Assembly: GCF_003438495.1 (NCBI RefSeq)
Contig: NZ_QSSH01000016.1
Coordinates: forward strand, 1-47,878
Source of the DNA: Collinsella sp. TF05-9AC
Lineage (GTDB): Bacteria; Actinomycetota; Coriobacteriia; Coriobacteriales; Coriobacteriaceae
Direction: 5' to 3'
Length of the DNA: 47,878 nt
This document shows positions 18,717-27,962 of this stretch, piece after piece; positions within the stretch are counted from its first letter, which is position 1, and every line of letters begins with the position of its first letter. The position numbers and the translations under genes were made by a program. The notes beneath the pieces are model-generated. The model did not search any database and was not told where the DNA came from. It saw nothing but the letters and a program-made list of their open reading frames with translations.

Positions 18717-19742
18717 ATGGCACAGAGCGCGAACATGGATGCGTCGGAGCTTGCACGCGATATCGCGGCCGGCCTAGCATCGGCAACGACGGCAACGGAG
18801 CGCGCGGCACTGGTGCCCGCAGAGCTCGTCGAGGCCATTCAGCAGCTAAAAACCCAACGTGACGCGGTGATCCTGGCGCACTATTACGTGGCGCCCGAGG
18901 TGCAGGCCGTGGCTGATTACGTCGGCGACAGCTTCTACCTGGCAAAGCTCGCCAAGAGCCTGCCGCAGCAGACTATCGTGCTGTGCGGCGTGGAGTTTAT
19001 GGGCGAGAGCGCCAAGCTGCTCAATCCCACTAAGACCGTGCTGCTGCCCGAGCCGGGCGCGGACTGTCCCATGGCTCATATGGTCAAGCGCGAGACGGTC
19101 GACGCTGCCCGCGCCGAGTACGGCGACGACCTGGCCGTGGTGTGCTACGTCAACTCCACGGTCGAGATCAAGAGCTGGAGCGACGTGTGCGTTACCAGCT
19201 CTAACGCCGTCAAGATTGTCTCCGAGCTGCCGCAGCAGCACATCTTGTTCATTCCCGACCAAAACCTGGGCCGCTTTGTGGCCGAGCAGGTGCCCCAAAA
19301 GCACGTCATCCTCAACAACGGCTACTGCCCGCGCCACCACATCATCACCGTCGAGCAGATCGTTGACGCGACGGAGGCCCACCCCGACGCGCTCGTGCTG
19401 GCGCATCCCGAGTGCAAGGCCGACGTTCTGGCCGAGGCCGACTACATCGGCTCCACCGCCGGCATCATCAAGTATGCCGAGGAGTCCGACGCGAGCGAGT
19501 TCATTATCGTGACGGTCCGCGGCGTGCTCTACGAGCTCGAGCGCCGCTGCCAGGGCACCGGCAAGAAGTTCTATTTCCCCGCGGTGCAGCCCACCTGCGT
19601 CAACATGGACCTCATCACGCTCGAAAAGCTCGTGCGCTGCCTGGAGACGGGCGAGGGCGAGGTGCAGATCGGCGTGTCGGACGAGGCTGCCGACCAGGCC
19701 AAACTCACGCTCGACCGCATGCTCGAGTACGCGGCGCGTTAG
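18717..19742 (+). CDS. nadA: Quinolinate synthase
   Basis: The 341-residue [4Fe-4S] enzyme condenses iminoaspartate with dihydroxyacetone phosphate to quinolinate. The three-fold repeated architecture and typical motifs are present, including AHYYVAPEVQAVADYVGDSF, CGVEFMGESAK, and C-terminal PTCVNMDLITLEKL. Cluster cysteines occur in CGVEFM, HPECKAD and PTCVNM. I chose ATG at 18717, preceded by GAGAGGGG. An in-frame TTG one codon earlier is less likely. It is the first gene of nadA-nadB-nadC-niaR. Confidence 0.96.
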   Translation: MAQSANMDASELARDIAAGLASATTATERAALVPAELVEAIQQLKTQRDAVILAHYYVAPEVQAVADYVGDSFYLAKLAKSLPQQTIVLCGVEFMGESAKLLNPTKTVLLPEPGADCPMAHMVKRETVDAARAEYGDDLAVVCYVNSTVEIKSWSDVCVTSSNAVKIVSELPQQHILFIPDQNLGRFVAEQVPQKHVILNNGYCPRHHIITVEQIVDATEAHPDALVLAHPECKADVLAEADYIGSTAGIIKYAEESDASEFIIVTVRGVLYELERRCQGTGKKFYFPAVQPTCVNMDLITLEKLVRCLETGEGEVQIGVSDEAADQAKLTLDRMLEYAAR

Positions 19743-19746
19743 AACG

Positions 19747-19779
19747 ATGTGACATGAGGGGCAGTCCCTTATGCCACAT
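19747..19779. repeat. Small palindrome between nadA and nadB
   Basis: ATGTGACATGAGGG (19747-19760) and CCCTTATGCCACAT (19766-19779) pair with two mismatches around GCAGT. It carries the GGGGCAGTCCC phrase related to the other GGGAC-containing intergenic repeats. It lies just after the nadA stop and may modulate expression of nadB within the operon. Confidence 0.65.
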
Positions 19780-19798
19780 TACAAGGGAGAGGATTCCT

Positions 19799-21175
19799 GT
19801 GGAAACCAAACAATACCCCGACATGGAGTGCGACGTCGTTATTGCCGGCTGCGGCGTAGCTGGCTTGTACGCGGCTCTCAATCTGCCGACGAGCACGCGC
19901 GTGATCATGCTCTCCAAGGGCGCTGTCGACGAGTGCGATTCGATGCTCGCGCAGGGCGGCATCTGCGTGTTGCCCGAGGGCTCGGACTACGATGCCTTCT
20001 TTGAGGACACCATGCACGCCGGCCACTACGAGAACCGCCGCGAGAGCGTCGACATCATGATTCGCTCGAGCCGCTCGGTCATCAACGACCTGCTAGCGAT
20101 GGGCGTGGACTTTGAGCGCAAGGCCGACGGCAGCCTCGACTTTACCCGCGAGGGTGCGCACAGCCGCCCCCGCATTGCCTTCCATGCCGACATTACGGGC
20201 AAGGAGATCACGACCAAGCTGCTCCAAGCCGTTCGCAAGCTGGATAACGTGCAGATTTTGGAGCACGTGGCCATGACCGACATCCTGACGGCCGTGCGCG
20301 ATGGGGCCACGGTGTGTGCCGGTGTCGTCGTCGTTTCCGTGGACGAGGACAACTCGGTTCGTCCCGCCGACGAACTGGCAAATGCCGCCGAGGGCGTGCA
20401 TGCCGGCGAGCCGTTTAAGATCCATGCCCGCCACACGCTGTGGGCGACGGGCGGCATCGGGGGCGTATACGACCACTCGACCAACTACCCGCAGCTCACG
20501 GGTGACGCCTGCTACATCGCTCAGGAGCATGGCATTAAGATGGAGCACCTGGACTACGTGCAGATTCACCCCACGGGACTGTTCTCGCCGCAGCCGGGCC
20601 GCACCTTCCTGATCAGCGAGAGCTGCCGCGGCGAGGGCGCGATTTTGCTCAACGCCGCCGGCGAGCGCTTTACCGACGAGCTTCAGCCGCGCGATGTGGT
20701 CGCTGCCGCCATTCGCGAGCAGATGAAGCAGGATGGCACCGAGCACGAGTGGCTGAGTTTTGCCCCCGTCGAGCGCGATGTGGTGACCGGGCACTTTGCC
20801 AACATTCGCGCGCGCTGCCTGGAGGACGGCCGCGACATCTTGGACGAGCCCATCCCCGTTACGCCCACGCAGCACTACTTTATGGGCGGCGTATGGGTCG
20901 ATAAGGACGGCCGCACCTCGATGCCCGAGCTCTACGCCGCGGGCGAGACGGCCTGTAACGGCGTTCACGGCAAGAATCGCCTGGCTTCCAACAGTCTGCT
21001 CGAGTCCCTAGTCTGGGGTCGTCGCGCCGCGTGGTACATGCGTACCGGCGAGTCGCTGGCCGTGGAGCAGGCGGGCGATCCCGCGCTCGATGGCCGTCAT
21101 CGCGCCCTGAGCGCCGATGCCCTGGCAATCGATGATTTGGCCCGTGCCGCCGGCACGCAGGCCGTGGAGGAGTAG
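19799..21175 (+). CDS. nadB: L-aspartate oxidase, short form
   Basis: The 458-residue flavoprotein oxidises L-aspartate to iminoaspartate, the substrate of NadA. The FAD-binding fold begins CDVVIAGCGVAGLYAAL, and the conserved HPTGL, SESCRGEGAIL, GGVWVDKDGRTSMPELYAAGE and NRLASNSLLESLVWG motifs of the succinate dehydrogenase/aspartate oxidase family are present. The start is a GTG with GGGAGAGG upstream. The protein is 50-80 residues shorter than typical NadB because the C-terminal helical domain is largely absent. In an anaerobe the electron acceptor is probably fumarate rather than oxygen. It is followed 3 bp later by nadC. Confidence 0.94.
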   Translation: METKQYPDMECDVVIAGCGVAGLYAALNLPTSTRVIMLSKGAVDECDSMLAQGGICVLPEGSDYDAFFEDTMHAGHYENRRESVDIMIRSSRSVINDLLAMGVDFERKADGSLDFTREGAHSRPRIAFHADITGKEITTKLLQAVRKLDNVQILEHVAMTDILTAVRDGATVCAGVVVVSVDEDNSVRPADELANAAEGVHAGEPFKIHARHTLWATGGIGGVYDHSTNYPQLTGDACYIAQEHGIKMEHLDYVQIHPTGLFSPQPGRTFLISESCRGEGAILLNAAGERFTDELQPRDVVAAAIREQMKQDGTEHEWLSFAPVERDVVTGHFANIRARCLEDGRDILDEPIPVTPTQHYFMGGVWVDKDGRTSMPELYAAGETACNGVHGKNRLASNSLLESLVWGRRAAWYMRTGESLAVEQAGDPALDGRHRALSADALAIDDLARAAGTQAVEE

Positions 21176-21178
21176 ACC

Positions 21179-22039
21179 ATGAATCCCATTACCATGAAGC
21201 TCGTCGTCGATGATCTGATTCTGCAGGCTCTGCGCGAGGACATTACGTTTGAGGACGTGAGCACGGCGAGCGTTTGCCCCACGGCACGTCCCGCCACGGT
21301 GGAGCTCATCGCCAAAGCCGATGGCATCATCGCAGGCTTGGACGTGTTCGCTCGCACCTTTGAGCTGCTGGATTCGCAGAGCGCGGTGCTGTTTGATGTT
21401 GCCGATGGTGACGAGGTGCACGCTGGCGACCATGTGGGCCAGGTGCGCGGCGATGCACGCGTGTTGCTTTCGGGCGAGCGTGTGGCGCTCAACTACCTGC
21501 AGCGCATGAGCGGCATCGCCACCTACACACACAACATGGCAGCGGCGCTCGAGGGTACCAAGACCGTGCTTGTCGACACGCGCAAGACCACGCCGGGCAT
21601 GCGCGTCTTCGAGAAGGCCGCAGTCGAGATCGGCGGCGGCAGCAATCACCGTTACAACCTGTCGACGGCCGTTATGCTCAAGGACAACCACATCGACGCC
21701 GCCGGTGGCGTGACGCGTGCGATCGAGATGGCGCGCGCCCATGCATCGTTTACCACGACGGTCGAGATCGAGTGCGAGAACCTGGACATGGTGCGCGAGG
21801 CCGTGGAGGCCGGCGCCGACATCATCATGTTCGACAACATGACCCACGACGACATGGCCGCCGCTATCGAGCTTATCGCCGGTCTCGCCAAGACCGAGTG
21901 CTCGGGCAATGTGGACGCCAGCAATATCCGCGCGCTTGCCGACCTGGGCGTTGACTTTATCAGCTCGGGGGCGCTGACGCATTCTGCGCCGATCCTCGAC
22001 CTCTCGCTCAAGCACCTGCGTCTGCTGGACGGTAAATAA
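21179..22039 (+). CDS. nadC: Nicotinate-nucleotide pyrophosphorylase (carboxylating)
   Basis: The 286-residue enzyme converts quinolinate and PRPP to nicotinate mononucleotide. Conserved elements are visible: the N-terminal ALREDITFEDVST, the RKTTPGMRVFEKAAVEIGGGSNHRYNL loop that binds quinolinate and PRPP (in parts), KDNHI, and VDASNIRALADLGVDFIS with ISSGALTHSA. Length is normal. The stop codon shares one base with the niaR start, so the two are coupled. Confidence 0.96.
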   Translation: MNPITMKLVVDDLILQALREDITFEDVSTASVCPTARPATVELIAKADGIIAGLDVFARTFELLDSQSAVLFDVADGDEVHAGDHVGQVRGDARVLLSGERVALNYLQRMSGIATYTHNMAAALEGTKTVLVDTRKTTPGMRVFEKAAVEIGGGSNHRYNLSTAVMLKDNHIDAAGGVTRAIEMARAHASFTTTVEIECENLDMVREAVEAGADIIMFDNMTHDDMAAAIELIAGLAKTECSGNVDASNIRALADLGVDFISSGALTHSAPILDLSLKHLRLLDGK

Positions 22040-22584
22040 TGGACGCCCGCGAGCGTCGCCGTGCCATCATGGCCGTGCTCGAGAGCGCCAAAGATCCTGT
22101 CTCGGGCAGTGCGCTTGCCCGCGAGGTGGGCGTGAGCCGTCAGGTCGTGGTGCAGGACATCGCCCTGCTGCGCGCCGACGGGCACGATATCGTCGCCACC
22201 AATCGCGGCTATGTACTACAGGAGGCGGCGAGCAGCCCGGCTGTGCCCACGCGTCTGGTCAAGGTTCGCCACGGCGTGGAGCAAGCGGGCGATGAGCTCA
22301 CGAGCATCGTCGACGCGGGCGGCGCCGTGCTCAACGTGATCGTCAATCACCGCGTGTACGGCAAGATCACGGCCGACCTGGACATCCGCAATCGTCGCGA
22401 TGTTGAGCGCTACCTGCACGATATCGAGAGCGGCAAGAGCTTTCCGCTGCTGACGGTAACCAGCGGCTATCACTTCCACCGCATTGCGGCAGAAGACGAG
22501 CAAACCCTCGACGAGATCGAGGCCATGCTCAAAGAGAAAGGCTACCTGGCAGATCTGATGCCCTACGAAGATGACCTGTCCTAG
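22039..22584 (+). CDS. niaR: NiaR-type transcriptional repressor (HTH_11 plus 3H domain)
   Basis: The 181-residue protein has an N-terminal winged helix (about 1-60, GSALAREVGVSRQVVVQDIALLR) and a C-terminal 3H domain containing conserved histidines (VRHGVEQAG, VNHRVYGKI, SGYHFHRI). NiaR proteins bind nicotinic acid through this domain and repress NAD synthesis and niacin uptake genes. It ends the nadABC operon and likely controls it through the palindrome at 18632-18675, giving autoregulation. It is transcriptionally and translationally coupled to nadC. A terminator follows 13 bp later. Confidence 0.93.
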   Translation: MDARERRRAIMAVLESAKDPVSGSALAREVGVSRQVVVQDIALLRADGHDIVATNRGYVLQEAASSPAVPTRLVKVRHGVEQAGDELTSIVDAGGAVLNVIVNHRVYGKITADLDIRNRRDVERYLHDIESGKSFPLLTVTSGYHFHRIAAEDEQTLDEIEAMLKEKGYLADLMPYEDDLS

Positions 22585-22597
22585 TAACGACGAATGC

Positions 22598-22636
22598 AAA
22601 AGGAGGCCTCCGCGGCGATGCGGGGGCCTCCTTTTT
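22598..22636. terminator. Bidirectional terminator between niaR and ferredoxin
   Basis: AAAAGGAGGCC (22598-22608) pairs with GGCCTCCTTTTT (to 22636), with further pairing of CCGC and GCGG in the loop. A and T tracts on both sides let it serve both converging genes. Confidence 0.9.
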
Positions 22637-22675
22637 GTGCACGGTGTACTTGTGAGTGTGCAAGTGGGGGAGTTG

Positions 22676-22861
22676 TTACTCCTCGACGATCTCGGTGATC
22701 GCGCCGGCGGGGCAAGCGTCCTGGCAAGCGCCACAGGCGACGCAGGAATCCTCGTCAGCGACGGTAGCGACGTCCTGGAGCTCCAGAACGCCAGCGGGGC
22801 AGGAGTCGACGCAAACGCCACAAGCGATGCACTCGTCGGCATCAATTACGGGATGAGCCAT
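22676..22861 (-). CDS. 2[4Fe-4S] ferredoxin
   Basis: The 61-residue protein has two CxxCxxCxxxCP motifs (CIACGVCVDSCP and CVACGACQDACP) and is of the clostridial ferredoxin type. It carries electrons at low potential in the cytosol, probably for pyruvate:ferredoxin oxidoreductase, hydrogenase or the flavoproteins elsewhere in this window. The start ATG follows AGAGGAAA; a longer frame adds only 22 residues with no sign of coding. It is monocistronic. Confidence 0.96.
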   Translation of the reverse strand: MAHPVIDADECIACGVCVDSCPAGVLELQDVATVADEDSCVACGACQDACPAGAITEIVEE

Positions 22862-23370
22862 GGTAGTTTCCTCTCTGTTGACCGACGCTACAGGCGATGC
22901 GCGCCGGTTTGATTCGGGCAAAAACATACCACGGGAGCGACCGTTTGCAATACCCTCTGACCGGCATCTTCATACCGTTCGCCGAGTATGCCACGGCTTA
23001 CTAAAAAACATGCAGGTGAGGCCGTTGAGCTGCGCAAATGTTAGCTACAGGTGACTTGAAATATAGGGCGATTGAGCGTGCTTGCGGAAACCGCATCCCG
23101 TAATCCACGTCCAAAACGGGACACAGTTTCAGGCTCGCGCCTCAGCCATCTCTACATAGATCTCAATAGATCTGCCGAGAACTTAAACAGCGCATCTACC
23201 TGCGCATTTAAGAACCTAAACTCTCAGCAATAAGAAATCTTATATGAATTGACTTAGATTTTGTATATTCCGGCCCATAAGGGGATACACTACATCCTGA
23301 AAGACAAGCCGAAACACCGCTCGGCAGACCGCCGAGTCGGTGCAAACGCACAAGAGAGAGGGAATTTCTA
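22862..23370. other. 509-bp upstream region of dnaK
   Basis: No gene is visible. The region holds the leader of the ferredoxin gene (left end), a small AGATCT-CAAT-AGATCT palindrome at 23158-23173, and the 27-bp candidate heat-shock operator at 23235-23261. The A+T content rises sharply from about 23210 to 23270, as expected for a promoter. TTGACT at 23249-23254 overlaps the operator, but I cannot place a matching -10 box with confidence. Confidence 0.6.
23235..23261 (+). promoter_or_regulatory. Candidate HspR operator upstream of dnaK
   Basis: The 27-bp sequence AAATCTTATAT-N5-GACTTAGATTT occurs here and, with identical fixed bases and spacing, 90 bp upstream of clpB at 31848-31874. The outer hexamers AAATCT and AGATTT form an inverted repeat. 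It is 109 bp upstream of the dnaK start. It matches neither CIRCE (TTAGCACTC-N9-GAGTGCTAA) nor the classical HspR site HAIR (CTTGAGT-N7-ACTCAAG). Because hspR is encoded in the same operon, HspR is the likely binder. Confidence 0.75.
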
Positions 23371-25263
23371 ATGGGCAAGATTCTTGGTATCGACCTTGGT
23401 ACTACTAACTCCGCTATGGCCGTTCTCGAGGGCGGTTCTCCGACCATTATCGTGAACGCCGAGGGCGACCGCACCACCCCGTCCGTCGTGGGCTTCCGTG
23501 CCGACGGCGACCGCGTCGTGGGTAAGGCCGCTAAGAACCAGGCTGTCACCAACCCCAAGAACACCGTGTTCTCCATTAAGCGCTTCATGGGCCGCAAGTA
23601 CTCCGAGTGCACCTCTGAGATCAAGACCGTGCCGTATGAGGTCAAGGAGGGTCAGGGTGGCCGTGCCGTCGTCGACATCGAGGGCAAGGATTACACCGCC
23701 GAGCAGGTGAGCGCCATGACGCTCGCAAAGATGAAGGCCGACGCCGAGAAGTATCTGGGCGAGACCGTCACCGACGCCGTCATCACCGTCCCGGCCTACT
23801 TCAACGACGCCCAGCGTCAGGCCACCAAGGACGCCGGTAAGATCGCCGGCCTCAACGTCAAGCGTATCGTCAACGAGCCGACCGCTGCTGCTCTTGCCTA
23901 TGGCCTGGACAAGCAGGGCACCGACCAGCGCATCCTGGTCTTCGACCTGGGCGGCGGCACCTTCGACGTCTCCATCCTCGACCTCGCCGACGGCGTGTTT
24001 GAGGTTCTGTCCACCTCGGGCGACAACCACCTGGGCGGCGACGACTGGGATCAGCGCGTCATCGACTGGATGGCCGATAAGTTCCAGCAGGAGAACGGTG
24101 TCGACCTGCGTCAGGACCCCATGGCCCTGCAGCGTCTGAAGGAGGCCGCCGAGAACGCCAAGAAGGAGCTCTCCGCCGCCCAGCAGACCACCATCAACCT
24201 GCCGTTCATTACCATGAACCAGTCCGGCCCGCTGCACCTCAACTACACGCTGACTCGCGCCGAGTTCGAGAAGATCACCCGCGACCTGCTCGAGCGCTGC
24301 AAGCAGCCTGTCACCAACGCCCTGCGCGACGCCAAGCTTAAGCTCTCCGATCTGACCGAGGTCATCCTCGTCGGCGGCTCCACCCGTATGCCCGCTGTCC
24401 AGGAGCTCGTCAAGACCATGACCGGCAAGCAGCCCAACATGTCCGTGAACCCCGACGAGGTCGTTGCCGACGGCGCTGCCGTCCAGGGCGGCGTGCTCAC
24501 CGGCGACGTCGAGGGCATCCTGCTGCTCGACGTTACCCCGCTGTCGCTGGGTGTCGAGACCATGGGCGGCATCATGACCAAGATGATCGACCGCAACACC
24601 ACGATCCCGACCTCCAAGACCGAGGTCTACTCCACCGCTGCCGACAACCAGACCAGCGTCGAGATCAACGTGCTCCAGGGCGAGCGCGAGCTTGCCCGCG
24701 ACAACAAGTCGCTCGGTAAGTTCCAGCTGACCGGCATCCCGGCTGCCCGCCGCGGCGTGCCGCAGATCGAGGTCACCTTCGACATTGACGCCAACGGCAT
24801 CGTCAAGGTCTCCGCTAAGGACAAGGGCACCGGCAAGGAGCAGCAGATCACCATCTCCGGCTCCACCGCGCTTTCCGACGACGAAGTCGATCGCATGGTC
24901 AAGGACGCCGAGGCTCATGCCGAGGAGGACAAGAAGCAGAAGGAAGAGGTCGAGGTCCGCAACCAGACCGACAGCCTGTGCTACTCCACCGAGCAGACCC
25001 TCAACGAGCTGGGCGACAAGGTTTCCGCCGACGTGAAGTCCAAGGCCGAGGCCGCTATCGCCGACGCCAAGAAGGCGCTCGAGGGCTCTGACGTCGAGGC
25101 CATCAAGGCCGCCGGCGAGTCCCTGCAGTCCGTGGCCTACGAGCTGGCCCAGGTTGTCTACGCCGACGCTCAGCAGCAGACCGACGGTGCCGCCGGCGCC
25201 CAGCCTGCCGACGATGACGTCGTCGACGCCGACTACGAGGTTGTGGACGACGAGGACAAGTAA
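23371..25263 (+). CDS. dnaK: Chaperone DnaK (Hsp70)
   Basis: The 630-residue ATP-dependent chaperone has the N-terminal [13 protein letters not shown] phosphate loop, the [11 protein letters not shown] motif, [13 protein letters not shown], the linker [14 protein letters not shown] and a substrate-binding domain (about 390-600). The C-terminal end is the usual acidic tail [22 protein letters not shown] lies upstream of the ATG. It is the first gene of dnaK-grpE-dnaJ-hspR, which works with GrpE and DnaJ to fold or disaggregate proteins with ClpB. Confidence 0.98.
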   Translation: MGKILGIDLGTTNSAMAVLEGGSPTIIVNAEGDRTTPSVVGFRADGDRVVGKAAKNQAVTNPKNTVFSIKRFMGRKYSECTSEIKTVPYEVKEGQGGRAVVDIEGKDYTAEQVSAMTLAKMKADAEKYLGETVTDAVITVPAYFNDAQRQATKDAGKIAGLNVKRIVNEPTAAALAYGLDKQGTDQRILVFDLGGGTFDVSILDLADGVFEVLSTSGDNHLGGDDWDQRVIDWMADKFQQENGVDLRQDPMALQRLKEAAENAKKELSAAQQTTINLPFITMNQSGPLHLNYTLTRAEFEKITRDLLERCKQPVTNALRDAKLKLSDLTEVILVGGSTRMPAVQELVKTMTGKQPNMSVNPDEVVADGAAVQGGVLTGDVEGILLLDVTPLSLGVETMGGIMTKMIDRNTTIPTSKTEVYSTAADNQTSVEINVLQGERELARDNKSLGKFQLTGIPAARRGVPQIEVTFDIDANGIVKVSAKDKGTGKEQQITISGSTALSDDEVDRMVKDAEAHAEEDKKQKEEVEVRNQTDSLCYSTEQTLNELGDKVSADVKSKAEAAIADAKKALEGSDVEAIKAAGESLQSVAYELAQVVYADAQQQTDGAAGAQPADDDVVDADYEVVDDEDK

Positions 25264-25265
25264 TC

Positions 25266-26108
25266 ATGTCCGCCCGTAAAGCTCGCACGGAGGCGGCCGC
25301 CGTTGGTGCCGCCCCCGTTGACTCTGAGGAGAAGGACGTGAAGATTCCCGTAGAGGCCGCAGACGTTACCGAGGCCAACGAGGCCCCGGCCGCCGAGGCT
25401 GCCGAGAACCAAGTAGAGGATTCCAACAAGGAGGCGACGATGACCGAGGACGAGATGGTGGAAGCCGCTATCCGCGCCGGTGAGGAAGCCGCCGACAACG
25501 ACTTTAAGCTCAAGTTCGAGCAGGCTCAGAAAGAGCTTGCCGACGTGCGCAACGAGCTCGATGCTGCGGCAGAGGCTCAGAAGGCCGCCGAGGACAAGGC
25601 AAAGGACGCCACCGAGCGCACCGCCCGTCTGCAGGCCGACTGGGAGAACTTCCGTCGCCGCACCGCCAATGAGCGTATCGCCGAGCGCGAGCGCGCGACC
25701 GAGAAGCTCGTCACCGCGCTGCTGCCGGTGGTCGACGATATCGAGCGTGCGATCGACCATGCCCGCAGCCAGGAGCTTGCCGACGACTTTAAGCAGTTCG
25801 TCGACGGTGTCGACGCGGTACATGCCAAGCTGCTCGATGTGTTTGCGCACGAGGGCGTTGAGCCCATCGACCCCAAGGGCGAGGCGTTCGATCCGCTCGA
25901 GCACCAAGCCGTGGGTCGCGTCGAGGACGCGTCGCAGTACGATGAGACCGTCAACGACGTGTACCAGAAGGGCTACCGCATGGCGGATCGCATCCTGCGT
26001 TCCGCGATGGTGACGGTGACCTACGGCGGCGAGAAACGCCCCGCACCGGAGCCCGAAGCGGCGCCCGAGGATGCTGCGGCCGATACGGCCGAGAGCACCG
26101 AGGAGTAA
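25266..26108 (+). CDS. grpE: Nucleotide exchange factor GrpE
   Basis: The 280-residue protein has a long acidic, Ala/Glu-rich N-terminal region (about 1-75), a coiled coil (about 80-140), and the conserved GrpE core (NFRRRTANERIAERERATEKL to GYRMADRILRSAMVTV). It releases ADP from DnaK. The N- and C-terminal acidic extensions make it longer than the E. coli protein (197 residues), as is common in actinobacteria. The gene starts 3 bp after dnaK, with its GAGGA site inside the last codons of dnaK, so translation is coupled. Confidence 0.96.
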   Translation: MSARKARTEAAAVGAAPVDSEEKDVKIPVEAADVTEANEAPAAEAAENQVEDSNKEATMTEDEMVEAAIRAGEEAADNDFKLKFEQAQKELADVRNELDAAAEAQKAAEDKAKDATERTARLQADWENFRRRTANERIAERERATEKLVTALLPVVDDIERAIDHARSQELADDFKQFVDGVDAVHAKLLDVFAHEGVEPIDPKGEAFDPLEHQAVGRVEDASQYDETVNDVYQKGYRMADRILRSAMVTVTYGGEKRPAPEPEAAPEDAAADTAESTEE

Positions 26109-26112
26109 TTGA

Positions 26113-26145
26113 GAAGGGCCCCGGGGCAACACCCGGGGCCCTTTC
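26113..26145 (+). terminator. GC-rich hairpin between grpE and dnaJ
   Basis: GAAGGGCCCCGGGG pairs with CCCGGGGCCCTTTC around CAACA, followed by TTTC only. It may attenuate transcription between dnaK-grpE and dnaJ-hspR, reducing downstream levels, rather than stop it fully. Confidence 0.75.
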
Positions 26146-26215
26146 TGGCCTAGTGCCATATGAAAGCATGAGCCGCCGCCCGCTGGGCGGCGGATGAAAC
26201 AGGAGAGGAGCTACG

Positions 26216-27181
26216 ATGGCTGCAGGCAAAACCTTCTATGACATCCTGGGCGTATCCAAGAGCGCCTCCGACAAAGAGATCAAGAGCGCGTTTCGCAAGC
26301 TCGCGCAAAAATATCACCCCGATGCCGGCGGCGACGAGGCCAAGTTCAAGGAGATCAGCGAGGCCTACGAGACGCTTTCGGACGAGAAGAAGCGCAAAGA
26401 GTACGACCAGATGCTCATGTTTGGCGGCATGCCGGGCGCGGGCGGCGCGTATGGCGGCGGCTACGGTGCCGGCGCGGGTGCCAGCGGCTGGGGCGACATC
26501 TTCGACAGCATCTTTAGCGGCAACGGCGCCTGGGGCAGCGATTGGGGCTCGGGCTTTGCCGGGGCTGCGGGCGCTGCCGGTGCCGGCGCGGGTCGCAGCC
26601 GTGCTCGCAAGGGCGGCGACCTGTCGCTGACCGTCGATGTGACGGCCGAGGACGCGTTTCGCGGCGTGACGCACAAGGTCACCTATCGCATTCCCTCGAC
26701 AGGCGAGCAGCAGACCATTACGGTCTCGGTGCCCGCGGGCGCGGTCGACGGCGGCAAGCTACGCTACAAGCGTCGCGGCGAGTATGGCGTTGCCGGCGGC
26801 GAGCGCGGCGACCTGGTCGTGACCACGCATGTGGAGGAGCACCCGCTGTTTAAGCGCAAGGGTGCCGATGTGACCATGGAGGTGCCGATCTCGGTCTACG
26901 AGGCGGCGCTCGGCTGCACGGTTGATGTGCCCACGCCCGGCGGCGCGACGGTTCGTCTGAAGGTGCCCGCTGGCACCCAGACGGGCAAGAAGTTCCGCTT
27001 TAAGGAGATGGGTGCGCCCGACGTTAAGCACCGTGGCCGCACAGGCGCGCTGCTCGTCGAAATCAAGGTACAGGTCCCCACGAACCTGTCCGATGACGAG
27101 CGCGATGCTATGACCAAGCTGCGCGAGGCCGACACGCGCGATTATCGCGAGAAGGTCAACCGTTACAAGGCGACGTACTAG
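26216..27181 (+). CDS. DnaJ-type co-chaperone lacking the zinc-finger domain (CbpA-like)
   Basis: The 321-residue protein has a J domain (1-65) with the HPD motif at residues 34-36, a Gly/Ala-rich region (about 75-140), and the two C-terminal beta domains (from [19 protein letters not shown]). The cysteine-rich CxxCxGxG zinc fingers of full-length DnaJ are missing, making it a class B J protein. It stimulates DnaK ATPase and delivers clients. It lies in the usual dnaJ place of the dnaK operon, upstream of hspR. A normal zinc-finger DnaJ may be encoded elsewhere. Confidence 0.93.
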   Translation: MAAGKTFYDILGVSKSASDKEIKSAFRKLAQKYHPDAGGDEAKFKEISEAYETLSDEKKRKEYDQMLMFGGMPGAGGAYGGGYGAGAGASGWGDIFDSIFSGNGAWGSDWGSGFAGAAGAAGAGAGRSRARKGGDLSLTVDVTAEDAFRGVTHKVTYRIPSTGEQQTITVSVPAGAVDGGKLRYKRRGEYGVAGGERGDLVVTTHVEEHPLFKRKGADVTMEVPISVYEAALGCTVDVPTPGGATVRLKVPAGTQTGKKFRFKEMGAPDVKHRGRTGALLVEIKVQVPTNLSDDERDAMTKLREADTRDYREKVNRYKATY

Positions 27182-27253
27182 GGCGGTCGTGGCGCACACC
27201 CGCGCCCGCGGGCTTATGATGGACGATAACGAGACGGAAAGGGGTCAGGTAGC

Positions 27254-27670
27254 ATGGCCGAGGACAATAGGAATAAACCGCTGTACATGATCAGCGTGGC
27301 GGCCGAGTTGACCGGCATGCATCCGCAGACTCTGCGCGTCTACGAGTCCAAGGGCCTGGTGAACCCCCAGCGCTCGGGCGGCAACACGCGTCTGTATTCG
27401 CGTGCCGATATCGAGCGCCTGGAGCTCATCAACCAGCTGACCGACGAGGGCATCAACCTTGCCGGCGTGGTGCGCATCCTCGATATGAAGGAGCGTGCCG
27501 AGGAGCGCGAGCGCGAGAACGAAAAGCTCCGCGCCCGCGTGCGCCAGCTCGAGGACGAGCTGCACGAGTACAAGATGCAGAAGAAGATCACCGCCCTGGC
27601 CCCGCGCGACGGCTCAGTCAACCCCGAGCAAGTCATGCGCAAGCTTTTGGGCGCGGGAACCGATCTTTAG
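27254..27670 (+). CDS. hspR: HspR-type MerR-family heat-shock repressor
   Basis: The 138-residue protein has a MerR-type winged helix (about 10-75, MISVAAELTGMHPQTLRVYE and NTRLYSRADIERLELI) and a coiled coil (about 85-120, ERAEERERENEKLRARVRQL). HspR represses the dnaK operon and other chaperone genes and needs DnaK as co-repressor in Streptomyces. The dnaK-grpE-dnaJ-hspR order is the actinobacterial standard. A candidate shared operator lies upstream of dnaK and clpB. The ATG is set by GGGG in GAAAGGGGTCAGGTAGC. Confidence 0.94.
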   Translation: MAEDNRNKPLYMISVAAELTGMHPQTLRVYESKGLVNPQRSGGNTRLYSRADIERLELINQLTDEGINLAGVVRILDMKERAEERERENEKLRARVRQLEDELHEYKMQKKITALAPRDGSVNPEQVMRKLLGAGTDL

Positions 27671-27703
27671 TTACGGCGGCTCTACGACGCAAATCCTAAC
27701 AAT

Positions 27704-27771
27704 ATGAGAGTGGATAATCTCCCACTTTTGGTCCGCTTGAGGGCTAGAAACGGGAGGTTATCCACTCCCAT
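27704..27771. repeat. Palindromic intergenic repeat, family F copy 2
   Basis: Arms 27704-27723 and 27752-27771 form a 20-bp inverted repeat with two positions replaced by G:T-type changes; the loop is 28 nt, as in copy 1. The core TGGATAATCTCCC and the GGGGCT/GGGCT loop phrase match copy 1 at 125-194. It lies 34 bp after hspR and may form the end of that transcript. Confidence 0.85.
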
Positions 27772-27962
27772 TTTTGGCTGGCACTTGGGGACGTTCCTTC
27801 TGTGCCGGCACTTTGGAACACTCCTTGCGCCAATATCGCCCTGTGCTTTACTGAGATAAAGTGAACGCCGAGATTCGTAACCCGCTGGCAACCGTTCTAT
27901 GGCACGATATTGAACGAATGTATGCTATGCGCCCAAATCTTTTGGGCAGAGTGGGAGACAGT

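Noticed and set aside
23235..23261. CIRCE element (HrcA) upstream of dnaK
   Set aside because: No TTAGCACTC-N9-GAGTGCTAA match. The regulator gene in the operon is hspR, not hrcA.
23368..24918. Long open frame (516 codons) antisense to dnaK
   Set aside because: It is a mirror of the GC-biased third positions of dnaK. The predicted protein is repetitive, low in complexity and has no ribosome site.
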